Shown: positions 45,002-54,788, numbered from the stretch's first letter. The stretch is DNA of 64,000 bases from Bacteroidales bacterium (GCA_017630215.1 JAGBVR010000007.1:1-64000); one strand, 5' to 3'. The notes: generated by a model not told the origin, from the letters alone. Made by a program: numbers and translations.

Positions 45002-46054
45002 TTACTTACTAACGATTGCTACTGTCACAGGAAGAGAACTTTCCTGACCAAGCTGATATACCGGAACTCTGCTCTGAAGAAGCAGGTCAGCTCCGTTTTT
45101 GATCTTGACTGTACATATGGCCGGGATACGGTAACGCACCACCTCACCCTTCTGCTCCTTTTCAGCCGCCACCTTCTCAAACACCTGAGCCTGTATCTCC
45201 ATCACTACGGGTCTTCCTGTCATATCATCCGCAGGTACGAGACCGCTCTTGTCCGATATGCGGAACGCAATATACATCTGATTTTCGCGAGCCGCTTCTG
45301 GAACCACATCAAATCTCATTCTCTGAGTCTGGAATTCAGAATATCCGACAAAGAGAGTCATATATTCTTCCTCCAGACGGGCAAGTTCCTCAATGGCCGC
45401 ACCCATTGCCTCTCCGCTGTAAGTGGCATCGGTATCTCCTGTCACGATCTGAAGACGCTGTCTGCGAAGATCCAGGATCGTATATGCTGTTTCAGCCGCC
45501 TTCTGCTCCAGAGTCTTTTCCACAATCATATTCTGCTGGACAGAAACACGATTATAAGCTGATTCTTTCTTCTCATTCTTATAAAGCGTAGCAGCCTCTG
45601 AGGTAAGATTGGAGGAAACACCTTTTCCAGAGAAATCTCCGCCTGACTTCACAGGAAAACGCCATACTGTCTCGTCTGCAAACTTTGCATCTGCAAAAGT
45701 GACGAGGCCAGCCGATGAAAGGCTGAAAACAGAAGGATTGAGACTCCCTTTCTTCACAAACAACGAATATCTGCTGCTCTGATCGGCCTCCACATATGGG
45801 CTCATCTTTATCTGAGTCAGCTGCACTGTAGTCTCATCTTTGAGACGCGGCTTTATACCGAGATATTTCTCTGCATATTTAGCATACGGACCGGCATAGA
45901 AAGTTTCCTGGACAGCCTCCACATCCAGTGTAATTGTAGTCATTGGAAGCGAATATGTCACATAACCTTCAGGATCAGCGTTTGACTGAGCTGAAGCTGC
46001 AAATGGCACAACAAGCACTGCCAAAGCCAGTATTGTTCTAATTATCTTCTTCAT
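45002..46054 (-). CDS. DUF4831 family exported protein
   Basis: A 350-residue protein of unknown function with a signal peptide (MKKIIRTILALAV, cleavage near ASAQS). The N-terminal block GYVTYSLPMTTITLDVEAV and YAKYAEKYLGIKP matches the Bacteroidales family DUF4831, and the C-terminal half contains a predicted helix (AETAYTILDLRRQRLQIV) between beta-rich parts. The start at 46054 was chosen over an in-frame ATG at 46081 because it gives a normal signal peptide and avoids overlap with the upstream gene. Confidence 0.8.
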   Translation of the reverse strand: MKKIIRTILALAVLVVPFAASAQSNADPEGYVTYSLPMTTITLDVEAVQETFYAGPYAKYAEKYLGIKPRLKDETTVQLTQIKMSPYVEADQSSRYSLFVKKGSLNPSVFSLSSAGLVTFADAKFADETVWRFPVKSGGDFSGKGVSSNLTSEAATLYKNEKKESAYNRVSVQQNMIVEKTLEQKAAETAYTILDLRRQRLQIVTGDTDATYSGEAMGAAIEELARLEEEYMTLFVGYSEFQTQRMRFDVVPEAARENQMYIAFRISDKSGLVPADDMTGRPVVMEIQAQVFEKVAAEKEQKGEVVRYRIPAICTVKIKNGADLLLQSRVPVYQLGQESSLPVTVAIVSK

Positions 46055-46071
46055 AATATATTGATTTACTT

Positions 46072-46989
46072 TTATTTCCATCTTTTATGAGTCCATAGCC
46101 AGTTATGTGGAGTCTCATTGATTTCATCCTGAAGGAGATCATAATATTTCCTCATCAGTTCCTCTGGTGTCATGGTCGATGCATCTTTGCATATAGGAAT
46201 AAGAGTCATTTCATAATGTCCCCTATCCACACGTTTCATCTTCATATACATCACGGAATGAGAAAGCTTGCAGGCTATTCCAACACTGCCGAGCATGGCA
46301 TTGGTCTGCTGATGCATGAACTCCCCTATCGGATGCTTGCCGGCCTTCCAGTAAGGAGCCTGATCAGTCGGATAAATATACACGCGCCTCTCATCCTTAT
46401 GTTTCATTGTATATCTCAGAATATTCGAAGACTCCACCTCACACTTTGTCCCGACTATTTCCAGAGGAGCCACTCTGTTATGCTTGAACACCTCATCAAA
46501 AACGTCGCTGCTTAGTTTCTTATATACGACACTGATATGCTCCTCCTGTATCGCAATCTTATTCCCGGAAAGCGTCCTGTACCCGAGGAATCCTCCCATT
46601 AGCTCCCAATTACCGCAATGCGTACTCAGAACCGTCATACTCGGAGAGTTGAGGAAATAATCATCTATTTCCTCTTGATTCATCACGGTCACAATACCGC
46701 TTTTAAATAATCTCCTGTAACTGCTGCCTCCGAACCATACAGCCTCGGCGACGATCTCTCCCAGATGCCTGTAGAAATCTTCTGCAATCTCTTCTATTTC
46801 CTTATATTTCTTCTCTGGAAATGAACGTGACAGATTTATCAGCACTGTACTATAGCGATACCGGAAGATATTTCGGGCAATCCACGCCAAAACACTTCCC
46901 ATAAAATAATGGAACTTCAGGGGTAATTTTGATAGAATTACGATTATCCCCCTCACTATATTCGACAACAACTTCCTCATTATCAACAA
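46072..46989 (-). CDS. LpxL/HtrB-like lysophospholipid acyltransferase family protein
   Basis: A 305-residue inner-membrane acyltransferase. An N-terminal hydrophobic segment (about 10-35) is followed by the HX4E motif HCGNWE (His124, Glu129) of Kdo2-lipid IVA late acyltransferases. The family adds secondary acyl chains to lipid A, which fits Bacteroidota lipid A, but acceptor and chain length cannot be read from sequence. An alternative start is the Met at residue 4 (46980). It is the first gene of a run with DUF4831 and pepD. Confidence 0.88.
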   Translation of the reverse strand: MLIMRKLLSNIVRGIIVILSKLPLKFHYFMGSVLAWIARNIFRYRYSTVLINLSRSFPEKKYKEIEEIAEDFYRHLGEIVAEAVWFGGSSYRRLFKSGIVTVMNQEEIDDYFLNSPSMTVLSTHCGNWELMGGFLGYRTLSGNKIAIQEEHISVVYKKLSSDVFDEVFKHNRVAPLEIVGTKCEVESSNILRYTMKHKDERRVYIYPTDQAPYWKAGKHPIGEFMHQQTNAMLGSVGIACKLSHSVMYMKMKRVDRGHYEMTLIPICKDASTMTPEELMRKYYDLLQDEINETPHNWLWTHKRWK

Positions 46990-47052
46990 AATAAATCACC
47001 AAGCACCTTCCTATCCCTATGCTTCACAAAACATTGATGCTATACAAAAAAG

Positions 47053-47060
47053 CAAATATA
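47053..47060 (-). promoter_or_regulatory. Putative -7 box of the LpxL-like gene
   Basis: TATATTTG on the minus strand, 63 bp before the start codon; no properly spaced -33 element is seen. Confidence 0.4.
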
Positions 47061-47108
47061 TCAAATTTCTTCGTAACTTCCGATATTTCTGCTTCTAAAT
47101 TAATTTTG

Positions 47109-47116
47109 TATATTTG
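47109..47116 (+). promoter_or_regulatory. -7 box of the peptide transporter pair
   Basis: TATATTTG followed by GCACGATT, as at parE. The leader to the ATG at 47194 is about 75 nt. Confidence 0.5.
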
Positions 47117-47193
47117 CACGATTGTGCGCCCGCGAGACCCGCAGCCGCATAGCAGATGCAATCAATCATTAATCAAATAAAACCAAAGAAATT

Positions 47194-48753
47194 ATGTTTA
47201 AAGGACACCCGAAAGGCCTTTTGGCCGCAGCTCTCAGCAACATGGGAGAGCGCTTCGGCTACTACATCATGAATGCAGTGCTCGTGCTTTTCCTCTGCTC
47301 TAAGTTCGGCCTTAGCGAAGGCCCGGCTGGAACCATCTATTCTTGTTTCTATGCAGGAATCTACCTACTCAGCCTCGTCGGCGGACTCATCGCTGACCGC
47401 ACTCAGAACTACAAAGGAACCATCAAGACCGGTCTGATCATCATGGCCAGCGGTTATGTTCTCCTTTCCATTCCTATCCTCGCAACATCAGCCAATATCG
47501 GCTGGCTTCTTCCATTGACCTGCTTCGCCCTCTTCATGATCGCGTTCGGTAACGGTCTCTTCAAAGGAAACCTTCAGGCAATCGTCGGACAGATGTATGA
47601 CAATTTCGAGGCTGAAGCAGCAAAGCAGGGTCCTCAGGCCCTTGCGGAGGCAAAGGACAAGCGTGACTCAGGATTCCAGATTTTCTACGTATTCATCAAC
47701 GTCGGCGGTCTTATCGCTCCTTTCGTAGCTCCTCTTCTTCGCTCTTGGTGGCTCGAGACCAACGGAATGGTGTATGACGCACAGCTTCCAGCCCTCTGTC
47801 ATCAGTTCCTCAACAACGCTGCAGGCATGGGAGCGCAGGCAATGGAAAACCTCAGCACAATGATGGCTGCCGCAGGCGGCAACATCGCTGACATGGCCGC
47901 TTCATGCCAGAACTATCTCCAGATTTTCAACGAGGGTATCCACTACTCGTTCATCGCATCTGTTGCGGCAATGTGCATTTCTCTGGTAATCTTCTTCATT
48001 TCACAGAAAAAGTTCCCTACTCCTGCAAAGAAGGAGGCTGTCAAAGGCGTTGAATATACAGCAGAAGAGAAAGCCGCAATGGCAAAAGAGATCAAGCAGC
48101 GCATGTACGCTCTCTTTGCAGTACTCGGCATCGTGATCTTCTTCTGGTTCTCATTCCACCAGAATGGTATGTCACTTTCTTTCTTCGCTCGTGACTTCGT
48201 GGATTCATCAGCAGTAGCTCCTGAAGTATGGCAGGCTATCAACCCATTCTTCGTGATTGTCCTCACACCTGTCATCATGGGCATCTTCGCAGCACTTGCA
48301 CGTCGCGGTAAAGAGATCTCAACCCCTAAGAAGATCGGCATCGGTATGCTCATCGCAGGTCTCGCATTCGTATTCCTCACTGTATTCTCAATCCTTAAGG
48401 GCTATCCTTCAGCAGAAGCATACAAGGCACTTCCTATCGCAGAGCAGATGGCAGACAAGGCTCACTGGTGGGTACTTATCGCTACATACTTCTTCCTGAC
48501 TGTTGCCGAGCTCTTCATCTCACCTCTGGGACTTTCATTCGTATCGAAGGTAGCTCCTAAGAGCATGCTCGGTCTGTGCCAGGGACTCTGGCTTGGTGCA
48601 ACAGCCATCGGCAACCTCTTCCTCTTCCTTGGCCCGCTCATGTACAACGCATGGCCAATCTGGCAGTGCTGGACAGTATTTGCAGTAGTATGCTTCATCT
48701 CCATGAGCGTTATGTTCGGAATGGTGAAGTGGCTTGAAAGAGTAACAGCTTAA
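47194..48753 (+). CDS. POT family proton-dependent peptide transporter (first of tandem pair)
   Basis: A 519-residue inner-membrane major facilitator protein, importing di- and tripeptides with protons. The POT signature is NMGERFGYYIM near residues 16-26 (EXXERFXYY type), followed by a helix bundle with the conserved GNGLFKGNLQAIVGQMYD loop (core GLFKGNLQ). Between the two halves, about residues 185-250, it has a long extracellular insertion with helices rich in Ala, Met and Asn. The gene lies 19 bp upstream of a paralogue, so they are one operon. Confidence 0.92.
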   Translation: MFKGHPKGLLAAALSNMGERFGYYIMNAVLVLFLCSKFGLSEGPAGTIYSCFYAGIYLLSLVGGLIADRTQNYKGTIKTGLIIMASGYVLLSIPILATSANIGWLLPLTCFALFMIAFGNGLFKGNLQAIVGQMYDNFEAEAAKQGPQALAEAKDKRDSGFQIFYVFINVGGLIAPFVAPLLRSWWLETNGMVYDAQLPALCHQFLNNAAGMGAQAMENLSTMMAAAGGNIADMAASCQNYLQIFNEGIHYSFIASVAAMCISLVIFFISQKKFPTPAKKEAVKGVEYTAEEKAAMAKEIKQRMYALFAVLGIVIFFWFSFHQNGMSLSFFARDFVDSSAVAPEVWQAINPFFVIVLTPVIMGIFAALARRGKEISTPKKIGIGMLIAGLAFVFLTVFSILKGYPSAEAYKALPIAEQMADKAHWWVLIATYFFLTVAELFISPLGLSFVSKVAPKSMLGLCQGLWLGATAIGNLFLFLGPLMYNAWPIWQCWTVFAVVCFISMSVMFGMVKWLERVTA

Positions 48754-48772
48754 TCTTAAAAACAAAATAAAC

Positions 48773-50440
48773 ATGTTCAAAGGTCAACCAAAAGGACTCT
48801 TTGCCCTCGCGCTCGCCAATACAGGTGAGCGCTTCGGCTATTACACGATGCTGGCCATCTTCCTTCTTTTCATCCAGGCGAAGTTCGGTTTCAGCGCAGC
48901 AGCGGCGACACAGATCTACTCGATCTTCCTCGCCGGAGTATATTTCATGCCATTCTTCGGCGGTATCCTCGCTGACAAGATAGGCTACGGCAAATGCGTT
49001 ACAATCGGTATCGGCGTCATGTTCCTCGGATACCTCTGCCTTGCTGTCCCTACAGCAGCGGATATGACAGGAAAGATAATGATGTTCGGAGCCCTCACAC
49101 TCATTGCCATCGGTACAGGTCTTTTCAAGGGAAACCTCCAGGTAATGGTTGGTAATCTCTACGACGACCCTAAGTACTCAGCAAAGCGTGACGCGGCATT
49201 CAGCCTCTTCTACATGGCCATCAACGTAGGTTCGATGTTCGCTCCTTCTATGGCAAAGGCCATGACCAACTGGTCACTCAGCAAGTATGAGCTCTTCTAT
49301 AATGCCAACGTACCTGCTCTCGCTCATCAGGTGATGGATGGTACAATCTCAGCCGAGAACATGTCCGTTCTCCAGAATATTGCAGCCGGAATGCCTGGTG
49401 CAGCCGGAATGGACATGGCGACATTCGCCCCATATTATATCGAGAGACTTTCTACTGCTTACAACGGCGGTTTTGCTGTCGCATGCGTATCACTCATCCT
49501 TTCGGTGCTCATCTACTACGGATGCCGCTCATGGTTCAAGCACGCCGACGTAAACGCAAAGCAGGCGAAGGCAGCCAATCCTTCAGCAGAAGTGGAACTC
49601 ACTCCAGCTCAGACAAAGAGCCGCATCGGAGCCCTTGTTTTTGTGTTTGCAGTAGTAATCTTCTTCTGGATGGCATTCCACCAGAATGGTGCGACCATGA
49701 CATTCTTTGCACGTGACTATACAGCCAGCAGCGTAACCGGAGGACTGAGAATCGGATTCAACATCTGGTGCCTTGTACTCATTGCCGCTTCTGTATACAC
49801 TCTCTTCGGTTTCTTCCAGTCTGAGACATCAAAGGGCAAACTTACTTCCGGAATCGCCACTATCGTCCTTTGGGCACTGGCAGCATTCCTTTACCTCGGC
49901 ATGGCAGATACAGTGAACATCCAGCCTTCTGACTTCCAGCAGTTCAATCCATTCTACGTAGTAGCGCTCACGCCTGTATCACTCGCAATCTTCGGAGCAC
50001 TTGCAAAGAAGGGCAAAGAGCCATCGGCACCACGTAAGATCGGACTCGGAATGCTCGTGGCCGGTGCAGGATTCCTTATTCTTACCCTTGGCTCATTCGG
50101 ACTCGCTTCACCTAAGGAATTAGGTGGAACAGTAAGCCCTGACCTTGTGTCACCGACATGGCTTATCAGCACATATCTCGTACTCACATTTGCTGAGTTG
50201 CTCCTGTCTCCGATGGGTATCTCATTCGTGTCAAAGGTAGCCCCTCCTAAGTACAAGGGTATGATGATGGGAGGATGGTTTGCAGCCACTGCCATTGGAA
50301 ATTACCTCGTATCGGTTCCAGGTCTTCTCTGGATGAGAATTCCGCTTTGGTCTATCTGGGTAGTCCTCATTGCAATATGCGTAATCGCCGGCGTATTCAT
50401 GTTCGCAAATATGAAGCGCATCGAGTCTGCTACTGAGTAA
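48773..50440 (+). CDS. POT family proton-dependent peptide transporter (second of tandem pair)
   Basis: A 555-residue paralogue of the upstream transporter with the same N-terminus pattern (FKGQPKGLFALALANTGERFGYY, core NTGERFGYY) and TGLFKGNLQVMVGNLYD. It also has a long insertion between the two six-helix halves. The two proteins diverge through most of the helices, suggesting different peptide preference rather than recent duplication. A strong terminator follows. Confidence 0.92.
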   Translation: MFKGQPKGLFALALANTGERFGYYTMLAIFLLFIQAKFGFSAAAATQIYSIFLAGVYFMPFFGGILADKIGYGKCVTIGIGVMFLGYLCLAVPTAADMTGKIMMFGALTLIAIGTGLFKGNLQVMVGNLYDDPKYSAKRDAAFSLFYMAINVGSMFAPSMAKAMTNWSLSKYELFYNANVPALAHQVMDGTISAENMSVLQNIAAGMPGAAGMDMATFAPYYIERLSTAYNGGFAVACVSLILSVLIYYGCRSWFKHADVNAKQAKAANPSAEVELTPAQTKSRIGALVFVFAVVIFFWMAFHQNGATMTFFARDYTASSVTGGLRIGFNIWCLVLIAASVYTLFGFFQSETSKGKLTSGIATIVLWALAAFLYLGMADTVNIQPSDFQQFNPFYVVALTPVSLAIFGALAKKGKEPSAPRKIGLGMLVAGAGFLILTLGSFGLASPKELGGTVSPDLVSPTWLISTYLVLTFAELLLSPMGISFVSKVAPPKYKGMMMGGWFAATAIGNYLVSVPGLLWMRIPLWSIWVVLIAICVIAGVFMFANMKRIESATE

Positions 50441-50460
50441 TACTCTTTTTAACAATAAGG

Positions 50461-50497
50461 CAAGACCGGTCATTGAGTTATGACCGGTCTTGTTTTA
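50461..50497 (+). terminator. Rho-independent terminator of the peptide transporter operon
   Basis: CAAGACCGGTCA (50461-50472) pairs with TGACCGGTCTTG (50481-50492), followed by TTTTATT. Confidence 0.9.
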
Positions 50498-50659
50498 TTA
50501 TTAACTGTCGGGCGGAAAAACCATCTCCGACTGCATTACAGGCGCTCTACGAAGCCAACACAATACCCGATGAGCGGCCAGAAACAGCACCACAGCACAT
50601 TTTCCGCTCAACGGACACCACAGTGCCATGATTTAGTACATCAAACTATATTTTTTTAT

Positions 50660-50667
50660 TATATTTG
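50660..50667 (+). promoter_or_regulatory. -7 box of the TIGR02757 gene, implying a leaderless mRNA
   Basis: TATATTTG ends 8 nt before the ATG at 50675, the same geometry as at recG. Confidence 0.5.
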
Positions 50668-50674
50668 TAGGATT

Positions 50675-51376
50675 ATGGATACAAGAATTAAAGAGACCCT
50701 TATAGAATGGGCGGAAGAGTATAATCATCCCAGATATTTCCAGGAAGACCCAATCGCTTTTCCTACTCGTTTTGCAAAGGAATACGAAGCCGGTAAAGCT
50801 GCCTTGGCTGACGTGGAGATCGCGGCATTGCTTTCCGCTCATCTTGCCTGGGGACGAAGGGCGATGATAGTACGCGACTGCTCAAGGATGTTCGATGAAA
50901 TGTGCTGGAAGCCTTATGACTATGTGATGAACGGAGAATACCGTGACGAGAACGCGAGCCTTCACAGAACCGTCAAATGGAGCGAATTTGCAGCCATATG
51001 TGCAAGAATGCGAAAGATATATTCCGAAAAAGGTACTTTGGAAGGGATGACCGACAATGAAATCAGGACCCGGATTTTCGGTCAGAAAGAGGATAGGAAG
51101 GCTCCGAACAAGAAGATCAGCATGATGCGGAGATGGATGGTGAGAGATGATGCAAAGGTGGATCTGGGGCTGTGGAAATCATCTGACAAGAAGAAACTGA
51201 TCCTTCCTCTAGATGTCCATGTACATGACCAGGCGACAGCATTGGGGCTGACCTCGCGCCGTCAGAAAGATATAATCACAGCACAGGAAATAACAGAAGC
51301 TTTCAAGGAGATATGGCCCGATGATCCATGCAAAGGTGATTTTGCCCTCTTCGGATACGGAGTAACTCACAAATAA
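50675..51376 (+). CDS. TIGR02757 family protein
   Basis: A 233-residue conserved protein of Bacteroidota of unknown function, assigned to TIGR02757 on the segments NHPRYFQEDPIAFPTRF, LLSAHLAWGRRAMIV, MRRWMVRDDAKVDLGLWK and LDVHVHDQATALGL (each a family hallmark). The last of these recalls HhH-GPD type fold proteins. The frame is open 65 codons further upstream through the terminator, but I chose 50675 because it lies immediately after a -7 box and starts MDTRIKETL. It is 10 bp upstream of the zeta-like kinase gene. Confidence 0.85.
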   Translation: MDTRIKETLIEWAEEYNHPRYFQEDPIAFPTRFAKEYEAGKAALADVEIAALLSAHLAWGRRAMIVRDCSRMFDEMCWKPYDYVMNGEYRDENASLHRTVKWSEFAAICARMRKIYSEKGTLEGMTDNEIRTRIFGQKEDRKAPNKKISMMRRWMVRDDAKVDLGLWKSSDKKKLILPLDVHVHDQATALGLTSRRQKDIITAQEITEAFKEIWPDDPCKGDFALFGYGVTHK

Positions 51377-51386
51377 ATTTGAATCT

Positions 51387-52004
51387 ATGCCCAGAATGTA
51401 CATTATATCAGGCTGCAACGGTGCTGGCAAGACAACAGCATCGTACTCGCTTCTGCCTGAGATGCTTGACTGCAGAGAATTTGTAAATTCAGATGAATTC
51501 GCAAAGGGATTGTCACCTTTCGACCCGTCAAAGGCGGCTATCCAGGCCAGCAAGTACATGATACTTAAATTCAGGTATCTGATGAAGAAGCAGAAGGATT
51601 TTGCAGTGGAGACCACATTGGCCACAAGAACTCTGCTGAAGACTGTGAAGATGGCACAAGACGCCGGATATACAGTAACCTTGCTGTATTTCTGGCTAAA
51701 TTCACCGGAGCTGGCCATTGAAAGAGTCAAGGCCAGAGTTGCGGCAGGTGGACATGACATACCGGAAGATACTATAAGAAGACGATATAGTGTCGGCATC
51801 CATTATTTTTTCAATTACTATGCTCCGATATGTGAGAGATGGATTCTGGCAGACAATTCGCAGATTCCTTTCCGCGTGATTGCAGAAGGATCGAAGAGCG
51901 ATGTGATAAACATCAAGGATGAAGTTACCTTCGAAAAAATAAAGGCAATATCAGACGAGAGACAGAAATTAAATGAAGAAAACGGGAAAATCTTATCGCT
52001 TTAA
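51387..52004 (+). CDS. Zeta-toxin-like P-loop kinase (COG4185 type)
   Basis: A 205-residue P-loop protein. Walker A GCNGAGKT lies at 9-16, a VNSDEFAKG segment follows where zeta enzymes hold a catalytic acidic residue, then VETTLATRTLL and the basic GGHDIPEDTIRRRY block. These are hallmarks of zeta-toxin-family kinases, which phosphorylate UDP-activated sugars in the studied toxins. No antitoxin-like small gene precedes it: upstream is TIGR02757 and downstream, overlapping by one base (TAATG), is tldD. A housekeeping kinase is as likely as a toxin. Confidence 0.8.
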   Translation: MPRMYIISGCNGAGKTTASYSLLPEMLDCREFVNSDEFAKGLSPFDPSKAAIQASKYMILKFRYLMKKQKDFAVETTLATRTLLKTVKMAQDAGYTVTLLYFWLNSPELAIERVKARVAAGGHDIPEDTIRRRYSVGIHYFFNYYAPICERWILADNSQIPFRVIAEGSKSDVINIKDEVTFEKIKAISDERQKLNEENGKILSL

Positions 52005-53422
52005 TGTACACAAAGACTTATTATACAAACTTATTCAAAGTCACTGAAGAACAGATGAGGGAACTGACAAGCACTGCCCTCGCCCACGGGGGAGACTACT
52101 GTGACCTCTATTTCGAACATACTACATTCTTCAATCTCCTGCTTAAGGACAGCATTGTCTCATCCGGAGGCTTCCACACTGATTTCGGAGTCGGAATCAG
52201 AGTTCTGAAAGGAGAAAAGACCGGATATGCATATTCGGAAAACACCGAAATGAAAGACATGCTCGGAGCGGCAAAGGCTGCTTCAGCCATAGCTGCAGGT
52301 TCATCGGCAGCAGCAAGGGAATACCACCCTGTTGAAGACAGGCAGCACGATCTCTACCCTATGGCAGAAAACTGGAGAACGATGAGCGCCAGCACTTTTC
52401 TCCCCTTCCTTAAAGATCTTGAGAAAGCTATCCTGGAAAAAGACAATAGAATAGTGAAAGTAATGATAAGGCTTTCGGATTCGGTCACTGACGTGATGAT
52501 GTATAATTCTCTCGGAGAGCTCACATGCGATACCAGGCCAATGGGAAGCGTCAGCGTCACTACAGTGTTCAGACAAGGTGGAAAGACTGAGAACAAAAGC
52601 GTTTCCAGAAGTTTCAGGATCGGCGCGGAACTGATCGGTCCTGTCCTGCTCGAAGAATTGGCAGAAGAGGCCGTAAAAGGCATTGACCAGAGATTCGAGG
52701 CTATCAGACCCAAGGGCGGACAGATGAGCGTGGTTATGGGAGCAGGTGCTTCTGGAGTCCTGCTTCATGAAGCCATGGGACATGCCTTCGAGGCTGATTT
52801 CAATAGAAAAGGCCAATCAATCTTCTCAGACAAGTTAGGACAGCAGGTATGCCCCGAAGGAGTCAACGTCGTCGACGACGGAACAGTTGCATACAACAGA
52901 GGCTCAGGCAATTATGACGACGAAGGTGTCCCCGCAGAAAAGACATATATGGTCAAGGACGGAGTACTGTGCTCTTACCTTCACGACAGGATCAGCGCCA
53001 GCTGGTATGGCGTGAAACCTACCGGAAACGGAAGAAGAGAGAATTTCCGATACAACCCAATACCGCGAATGAGAGCCACATATATGGAAAGCGGGAATGC
53101 CGATCCGGAAGGAATGATCTCATCAGTTAAAAGCGGCATTTATGTGGATGAATTATCCAACGGACAAGTAAAGATCGGAGAAGGAGATTTCACATTCTTT
53201 GTCAAGAGTGGATTTCTTATTGAGAATGGTCGTCTGACAGCTCCAGTAAAGGATATAAACATAATCGGCAACGGTCCACAGGCATTGGCTGACATCATCG
53301 CAGTCGGAAATGATTTGAAAATCGACAACGGGACATGGACATGCGGCAAAGAGCAAAGTGTACCTGTTTCCTGCGGTATGCCGACAGTACTCATCAGCAG
53401 CCTTACGGTAGGAGGAGAATAA
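52004..53422 (+). CDS. tldD: TldD metallopeptidase subunit
   Basis: The catalytic subunit of the TldD/TldE zinc protease, which degrades unfolded peptides and matures some ribosomally made peptides. The 472-residue chain has the HExxxH motif HEAMGH at 255-260, followed by the conserved GHAFEADF and the C-terminal GEGDFTFFVKSGF. It overlaps the zeta-like kinase gene by one base and is followed after 1 bp by tldE, so the three genes are probably translated together. Confidence 0.93.
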   Translation: MYTKTYYTNLFKVTEEQMRELTSTALAHGGDYCDLYFEHTTFFNLLLKDSIVSSGGFHTDFGVGIRVLKGEKTGYAYSENTEMKDMLGAAKAASAIAAGSSAAAREYHPVEDRQHDLYPMAENWRTMSASTFLPFLKDLEKAILEKDNRIVKVMIRLSDSVTDVMMYNSLGELTCDTRPMGSVSVTTVFRQGGKTENKSVSRSFRIGAELIGPVLLEELAEEAVKGIDQRFEAIRPKGGQMSVVMGAGASGVLLHEAMGHAFEADFNRKGQSIFSDKLGQQVCPEGVNVVDDGTVAYNRGSGNYDDEGVPAEKTYMVKDGVLCSYLHDRISASWYGVKPTGNGRRENFRYNPIPRMRATYMESGNADPEGMISSVKSGIYVDELSNGQVKIGEGDFTFFVKSGFLIENGRLTAPVKDINIIGNGPQALADIIAVGNDLKIDNGTWTCGKEQSVPVSCGMPTVLISSLTVGGE

Positions 53423-53423
53423 T

Positions 53424-54788
53424 ATGATAACATCACACGAAATATTACTCGCACAGCATTGCATCAGGCATGCAGTCACTTGTGGAGCCACAGCTGCCAG
53501 AGTCTCATTGAACAAGACTGTAACAGACTCTTATACTATCCTCAACGGAGAACTTGACAAGGTCAGCCACTCTGCCGACAGGTCGATATACATCTATCTT
53601 TTCGCAGAGGGCCGATACGGGACATTCTCGACAAACCGCATCGAACAGAATGAACTCGAGGACTTCATAGCTAAGGCCATAGAGATGGTGAAAATGCTCG
53701 GAGAAGACAATTGCAGAAGACTTCCGAACCCGGAAAGGACAGCGAAAGATGCCATTACTGGCCGGGAACTGGAGCTTTTTGATGAAACGTATTATGGTCT
53801 TGATTCGGACACAATGCTTGCAAATGCATTGAAACTGAGCAAATACAATAAAATCAAAACAAAAGAGGATGGCTTCAGTCTGATATCGGAAGAATGCGAG
53901 TACTCATGCACGGCTGATGACAATTATGTGGCAGACTCAAATGGTTTCGAAGGAAGACACAGCGAAACCACCTTCGGAACATTCTCTGAAATGACCATCG
54001 AAGATTCTGAAGGAAACAAGTACTGCGGATACTGGTGGCAGACCAGCCCCAGATATAATAAGACCGATTACGAAATCGGAGAAAAGGCTCTGCTAAGGGC
54101 TACGAGTCAGATCGGACCGAGGAAAAGAAGAAGCGGGACCTATCGTATGGTTGTAGAAAGCACAGTTTCTTCAAGGCTTATCTCTCCCCTTTTCACTGCA
54201 TTGAACGCTTCATCCATTCAGCAGAAGATGTCATTCCTGGAAGACAGCATAGGAAAGCGGGTGTTTCCTGAAGGCATGACACTTATGGATCTGGCCAGAA
54301 CACCAGGTAAGAACGGTTCCAGACTCTTCGACACAGAGGGTACCGCCACCAAGGATGCTCCGGTCATAGAAAGAGGCATTGTAAGGCAGTATTTTGTCAA
54401 CACCTACAATTCCGAGAAAATGGGAATCCCTCCTACTGTCGAAGATATATCCAGACCATGCCTGATGCCTTTTATAAAAGGCAGAGATTTGCAGGACGGA
54501 GAAAAAGAAGTATCTTTGGAAGATATTTTGAAATTTACGCAGAACGGAATTCTGGTAACAGGTTTCAATGGAGGAAACTGCAACCCCGTCACCGGTGATT
54601 TCTCATACGGGATCGAAGGATTTGCCTTCAGCAAAGGAAGAATCACACATCCGGTACGAGAAATGCTCATAACAGGTAACCTTATGGAGCTTTGGAACGA
54701 ACTGATCGCAGCCGGCACGGATGCCCGTCCAAGCTCCCGCTGGCAAATACCGACCTTAGCCTTCGAGGGGGTAGCCTTCTCAGCCTAA
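53424..54788 (+). CDS. pmbA: TldE (PmbA) metallopeptidase partner
   Basis: The non-catalytic partner of TldD, 454 residues, sharing its overall fold but lacking HExxxH. Conserved TldE parts include the VSRLISPLFTALNASS-like stretch (core RLISPLFTALN), FDTEGTATKDAPVIERG and GVLVTGFNGGNCNPVTGDFSYG (core GGNCNPVTGDFS). It begins 2 bp after the tldD stop. A GC-rich terminator follows. Confidence 0.92.
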   Translation: MITSHEILLAQHCIRHAVTCGATAARVSLNKTVTDSYTILNGELDKVSHSADRSIYIYLFAEGRYGTFSTNRIEQNELEDFIAKAIEMVKMLGEDNCRRLPNPERTAKDAITGRELELFDETYYGLDSDTMLANALKLSKYNKIKTKEDGFSLISEECEYSCTADDNYVADSNGFEGRHSETTFGTFSEMTIEDSEGNKYCGYWWQTSPRYNKTDYEIGEKALLRATSQIGPRKRRSGTYRMVVESTVSSRLISPLFTALNASSIQQKMSFLEDSIGKRVFPEGMTLMDLARTPGKNGSRLFDTEGTATKDAPVIERGIVRQYFVNTYNSEKMGIPPTVEDISRPCLMPFIKGRDLQDGEKEVSLEDILKFTQNGILVTGFNGGNCNPVTGDFSYGIEGFAFSKGRITHPVREMLITGNLMELWNELIAAGTDARPSSRWQIPTLAFEGVAFSA

